A stretch of 64,000 bases of DNA from Gallintestinimicrobium propionicum. GTDB lineage: Bacteria; Bacillota; Clostridia; Lachnospirales; Lachnospiraceae. The DNA lies in NCBI RefSeq assembly GCF_025567525.1, contig NZ_JAOQJY010000001.1, positions 186,001 to 250,000 on the forward strand, written 5' to 3'. Below the pieces are notes generated by a model. That model worked only from the letters and a program-made list of their open reading frames with translations, did no database searches and had not been told where the DNA came from. Position 1 is the first letter of the stretch. Every line of letters begins with the position of its first letter. Shown here one piece after another: positions 62,433 through 64,000 of this stretch. Made by a program: the position numbers and the translations under genes.

Positions 62433-64000
62433 TCACAGCAGCCGCATCGTACTGGCAAGCTCGATCAGCACATCTCCCGCTGCAAAGCAACTCAGTTCGC
62501 GTCTGGTCGCACCCTTTAAAACGACGGTAGACACAAAATAGACGAGCAGTCCGACAACCGCCGAAACGAGCATCCGAACCGGGCTGGCAGCATTTTTCAA
62601 AATCACCTGGCTGCACAGCAGGCAGACAAGCGCCATCAGAATGCCTGCCAAAAGAGGCGCCAAAAAAACACGGAGCCAGCTGACTGCTATTTTTAATTGC
62701 TGGCGCACCATGCCCAGCAGAATCAGACACAAAACAAATGCAGACAGCGCATCGGAATAAGCGCCCGCATACAGGTCGAGTTTCAGCGCGGAACTCATCA
62801 CGGAAAAGCTGACCAGCCGAACCAGGACGGAAACCAGCACTGCGATCCAGATGCTATAGTAAAGCTCTGCAGCAAACAAAACGCTGCCAAGCATAAAGGC
62901 GAGGCCATAAAAGATCACCGTGATCGCCAGAACTTTTAAAATACTGTACAGACCGTTTAACTCTCCTTTGGAAAACAGCATCTGCAGCATCGGCTGTGCC
63001 GTCGTTAAAAATAAAACGGCGCAGGGAATCGTATAGAGAGCAGTGCAGCGAAAGGCGACCATGCATTTTTCGCGGCTTTTACGCAGGCTGCGGCGTTTTA
63101 AGACGAGCTGGAACTGCGGCAGCAGGGAAGCCGCCAGGGCAAATGCGCCGAGCAGCGCAAGCGTCATCAAAAGACGATATTTTCCAAGATACGCGCCCCA
63201 CGTTGAAACAGAGCCGCTCTTTAAATAGATACTGGACTGCCCGATCCGCCCGATACCGGCAAGCGCCGCCGGAACACAGATCACAAGCCCATTTCGAAAC
63301 AAGAAAAAGGCGATGCTGCGATCTGCCGCAGGATTTGTGCTGTTTCCGTATTCTGCCTGGCGCAGCTCATGGGAAGCCTTTATCCAGGAGATCCCGCAGC
63401 CTGCCGTACACAAAAGACTGACGCATAAAACGGAAAACGCTGCGCCGAACGCACCATATGCCGCCTGATAGGACGTATTCTGCAAAAGCGCGCCGACCTT
63501 CTGACCGTATGCGTCGAGAGGCGCTGCAATCAGGGGTGCTGCGAAAAATAAAAGTACTCCGAATGCGAGTATCCATCTGCCCGCTGTTTCCCGCCTGCCA
63601 AAGGCATCCAGAATGCCGAGCAGCATCCAGAACAGCGTCAGGATAATGAGCGCACATAATAACGCCAAAAACGCTATTTTTGCAAAGGGCAGCGCATAAA
63701 ATGAGCCGAACAGCACATCTTTTAAGGCAGCGCCCAAAAGTGCCAGAACGACGGATACAAAAAATGCCGTCAAAAGAGCCTGTCCCGCAATTTTTTTTGC
63801 GCCTGCGATTCCGTAGCGTTCGATTCTTGTACGGATCAGGTTGGAAACCGCCCGGTTCGTTCCGATCCCGAATAGGGAAAACAGGACAAAACAGCCCTCC
63901 AGGGCCCCAAAAAAGTCTGCGCACCCTTCGTCTCCCAGCGCGTTGACCAGCCGAATGGGTGCAAAAAGGCAAAGCAGGAATGCAAGAAGCTTGACTATCC
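62433..64000 (-). CDS. MOP-superfamily flippase (5' end beyond window)
   Basis: A polytopic membrane protein with at least twelve helices, open without a stop to the right edge, so the start lies outside. Residues near the edge read CFVLFSLFGIGTNRAVSNLI and RIERYGIAGAKKIAGQ, the second-helix region of Wzx/SpoVB/MurJ-type flippases. The rest alternates hydrophobic spans and short basic loops. It may move lipid-linked sugars across the membrane; whether it is SpoVB-like or another subtype is undecided. The TTG at 63773 is not the true start. Confidence 0.75.
   Translation of the reverse strand, partial: IVKLLAFLLCLFAPIRLVNALGDEGCADFFGALEGCFVLFSLFGIGTNRAVSNLIRTRIERYGIAGAKKIAGQALLTAFFVSVVLALLGAALKDVLFGSFYALPFAKIAFLALLCALIILTLFWMLLGILDAFGRRETAGRWILAFGVLLFFAAPLIAAPLDAYGQKVGALLQNTSYQAAYGAFGAAFSVLCVSLLCTAGCGISWIKASHELRQAEYGNSTNPAADRSIAFFLFRNGLVICVPAALAGIGRIGQSSIYLKSGSVSTWGAYLGKYRLLMTLALLGAFALAASLLPQFQLVLKRRSLRKSREKCMVAFRCTALYTIPCAVLFLTTAQPMLQMLFSKGELNGLYSILKVLAITVIFYGLAFMLGSVLFAAELYYSIWIAVLVSVLVRLVSFSVMSSALKLDLYAGAYSDALSAFVLCLILLGMVRQQLKIAVSWLRVFLAPLLAGILMALVCLLCSQVILKNAASPVRMLVSAVVGLLVYFVSTVVLKGATRRELSCFAAGDVLIELASTMRLL

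Noticed and set aside
22918..64000. Many plus-strand open frames of 60-320 codons inside the housekeeping region
   Set aside because: They lie opposite clear minus-strand genes, lack ribosome sites and have no recognisable sequence; they are shadows.
1..64000. CRISPR array, tRNA or rRNA genes
   Set aside because: No regularly spaced repeats of suitable length and no cloverleaf or rRNA-like sequence was seen by eye.

Overview
The window looks like the chromosome of a gut-type anaerobic Firmicute, most probably Lachnospiraceae (Clostridia). This is inferred from the housekeeping gene order and protein types: a prepeptide-type L27 next to the Prp protease, the radC-mreBCD-mrdA-minCDE-rodA cluster, AgrC/LytTR-type signalling, DUF896 and BofC-like proteins. 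No rRNA or tRNA gene and no CRISPR array is visible, so species cannot be named.

Region 1 (1-7.1 kb) is a divergent signalling and surface-protein locus. Rightward run a LytTR response regulator, a membrane-anchored Ig-like surface protein and an AgrC-like GHKL histidine kinase. Leftward run two small receiver-like proteins that have lost the phospho-acceptor aspartate, then a large secreted Cys/His-rich surface protein cut by the window edge. The shared intergenic region holds a 20-bp direct repeat that looks like a LytTR operator, plus promoter elements for both sides.

Region 2 (7.2-9.5 kb) holds small accessory genes of unknown role: an XRE-type regulator, a 170-aa coiled-coil-like protein, two translationally coupled mini-proteins and a 215-aa phage-type hypothetical protein on the other strand.

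Region 3 (9.6-22.0 kb, all minus strand) is an antiphage island: a DISARM class 2-like operon in the order drmMII (C5-cytosine methyltransferase), drmE, drmA (helicase), drmB (DUF1998). It is followed not by the usual phospholipase-D gene drmC but by a NERD-nuclease/SF1-helicase fusion and a Vsr mismatch endonuclease. The operon has its own candidate promoter and terminator. The methyltransferase would mark self DNA, DrmA/B/E and the NERD helicase would attack unmarked DNA, and Vsr would repair T:G mismatches made by deamination of 5-methylcytosine. A truncated MmcQ/YjbR gene, an unknown 97-aa gene and a 22-bp direct repeat lie between the island and the core chromosome.

Region 4 (22.9-64 kb, all minus strand) is core housekeeping. 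In transcription order it reads: an edge-truncated MOP-family flippase, a BofC-like protein, two flavoproteins, proB, DUF896, 5-formyl-THF cyclo-ligase, proA, pepT, miaB, a MATE transporter, mutS, mutL, miaA, a methionine-gamma-lyase-like enzyme; then the shape and division cluster radC-mreBCD-mrdA-minCDE-rodA-mgsA-dac; a P-loop protein; an HlyD-like adaptor; yggS, sepF, aroB, lspA, rluD; and finally the ribosome cluster rplU-prp-rpmA-obgE-yhbY-nadD-yqeK-rsfS.
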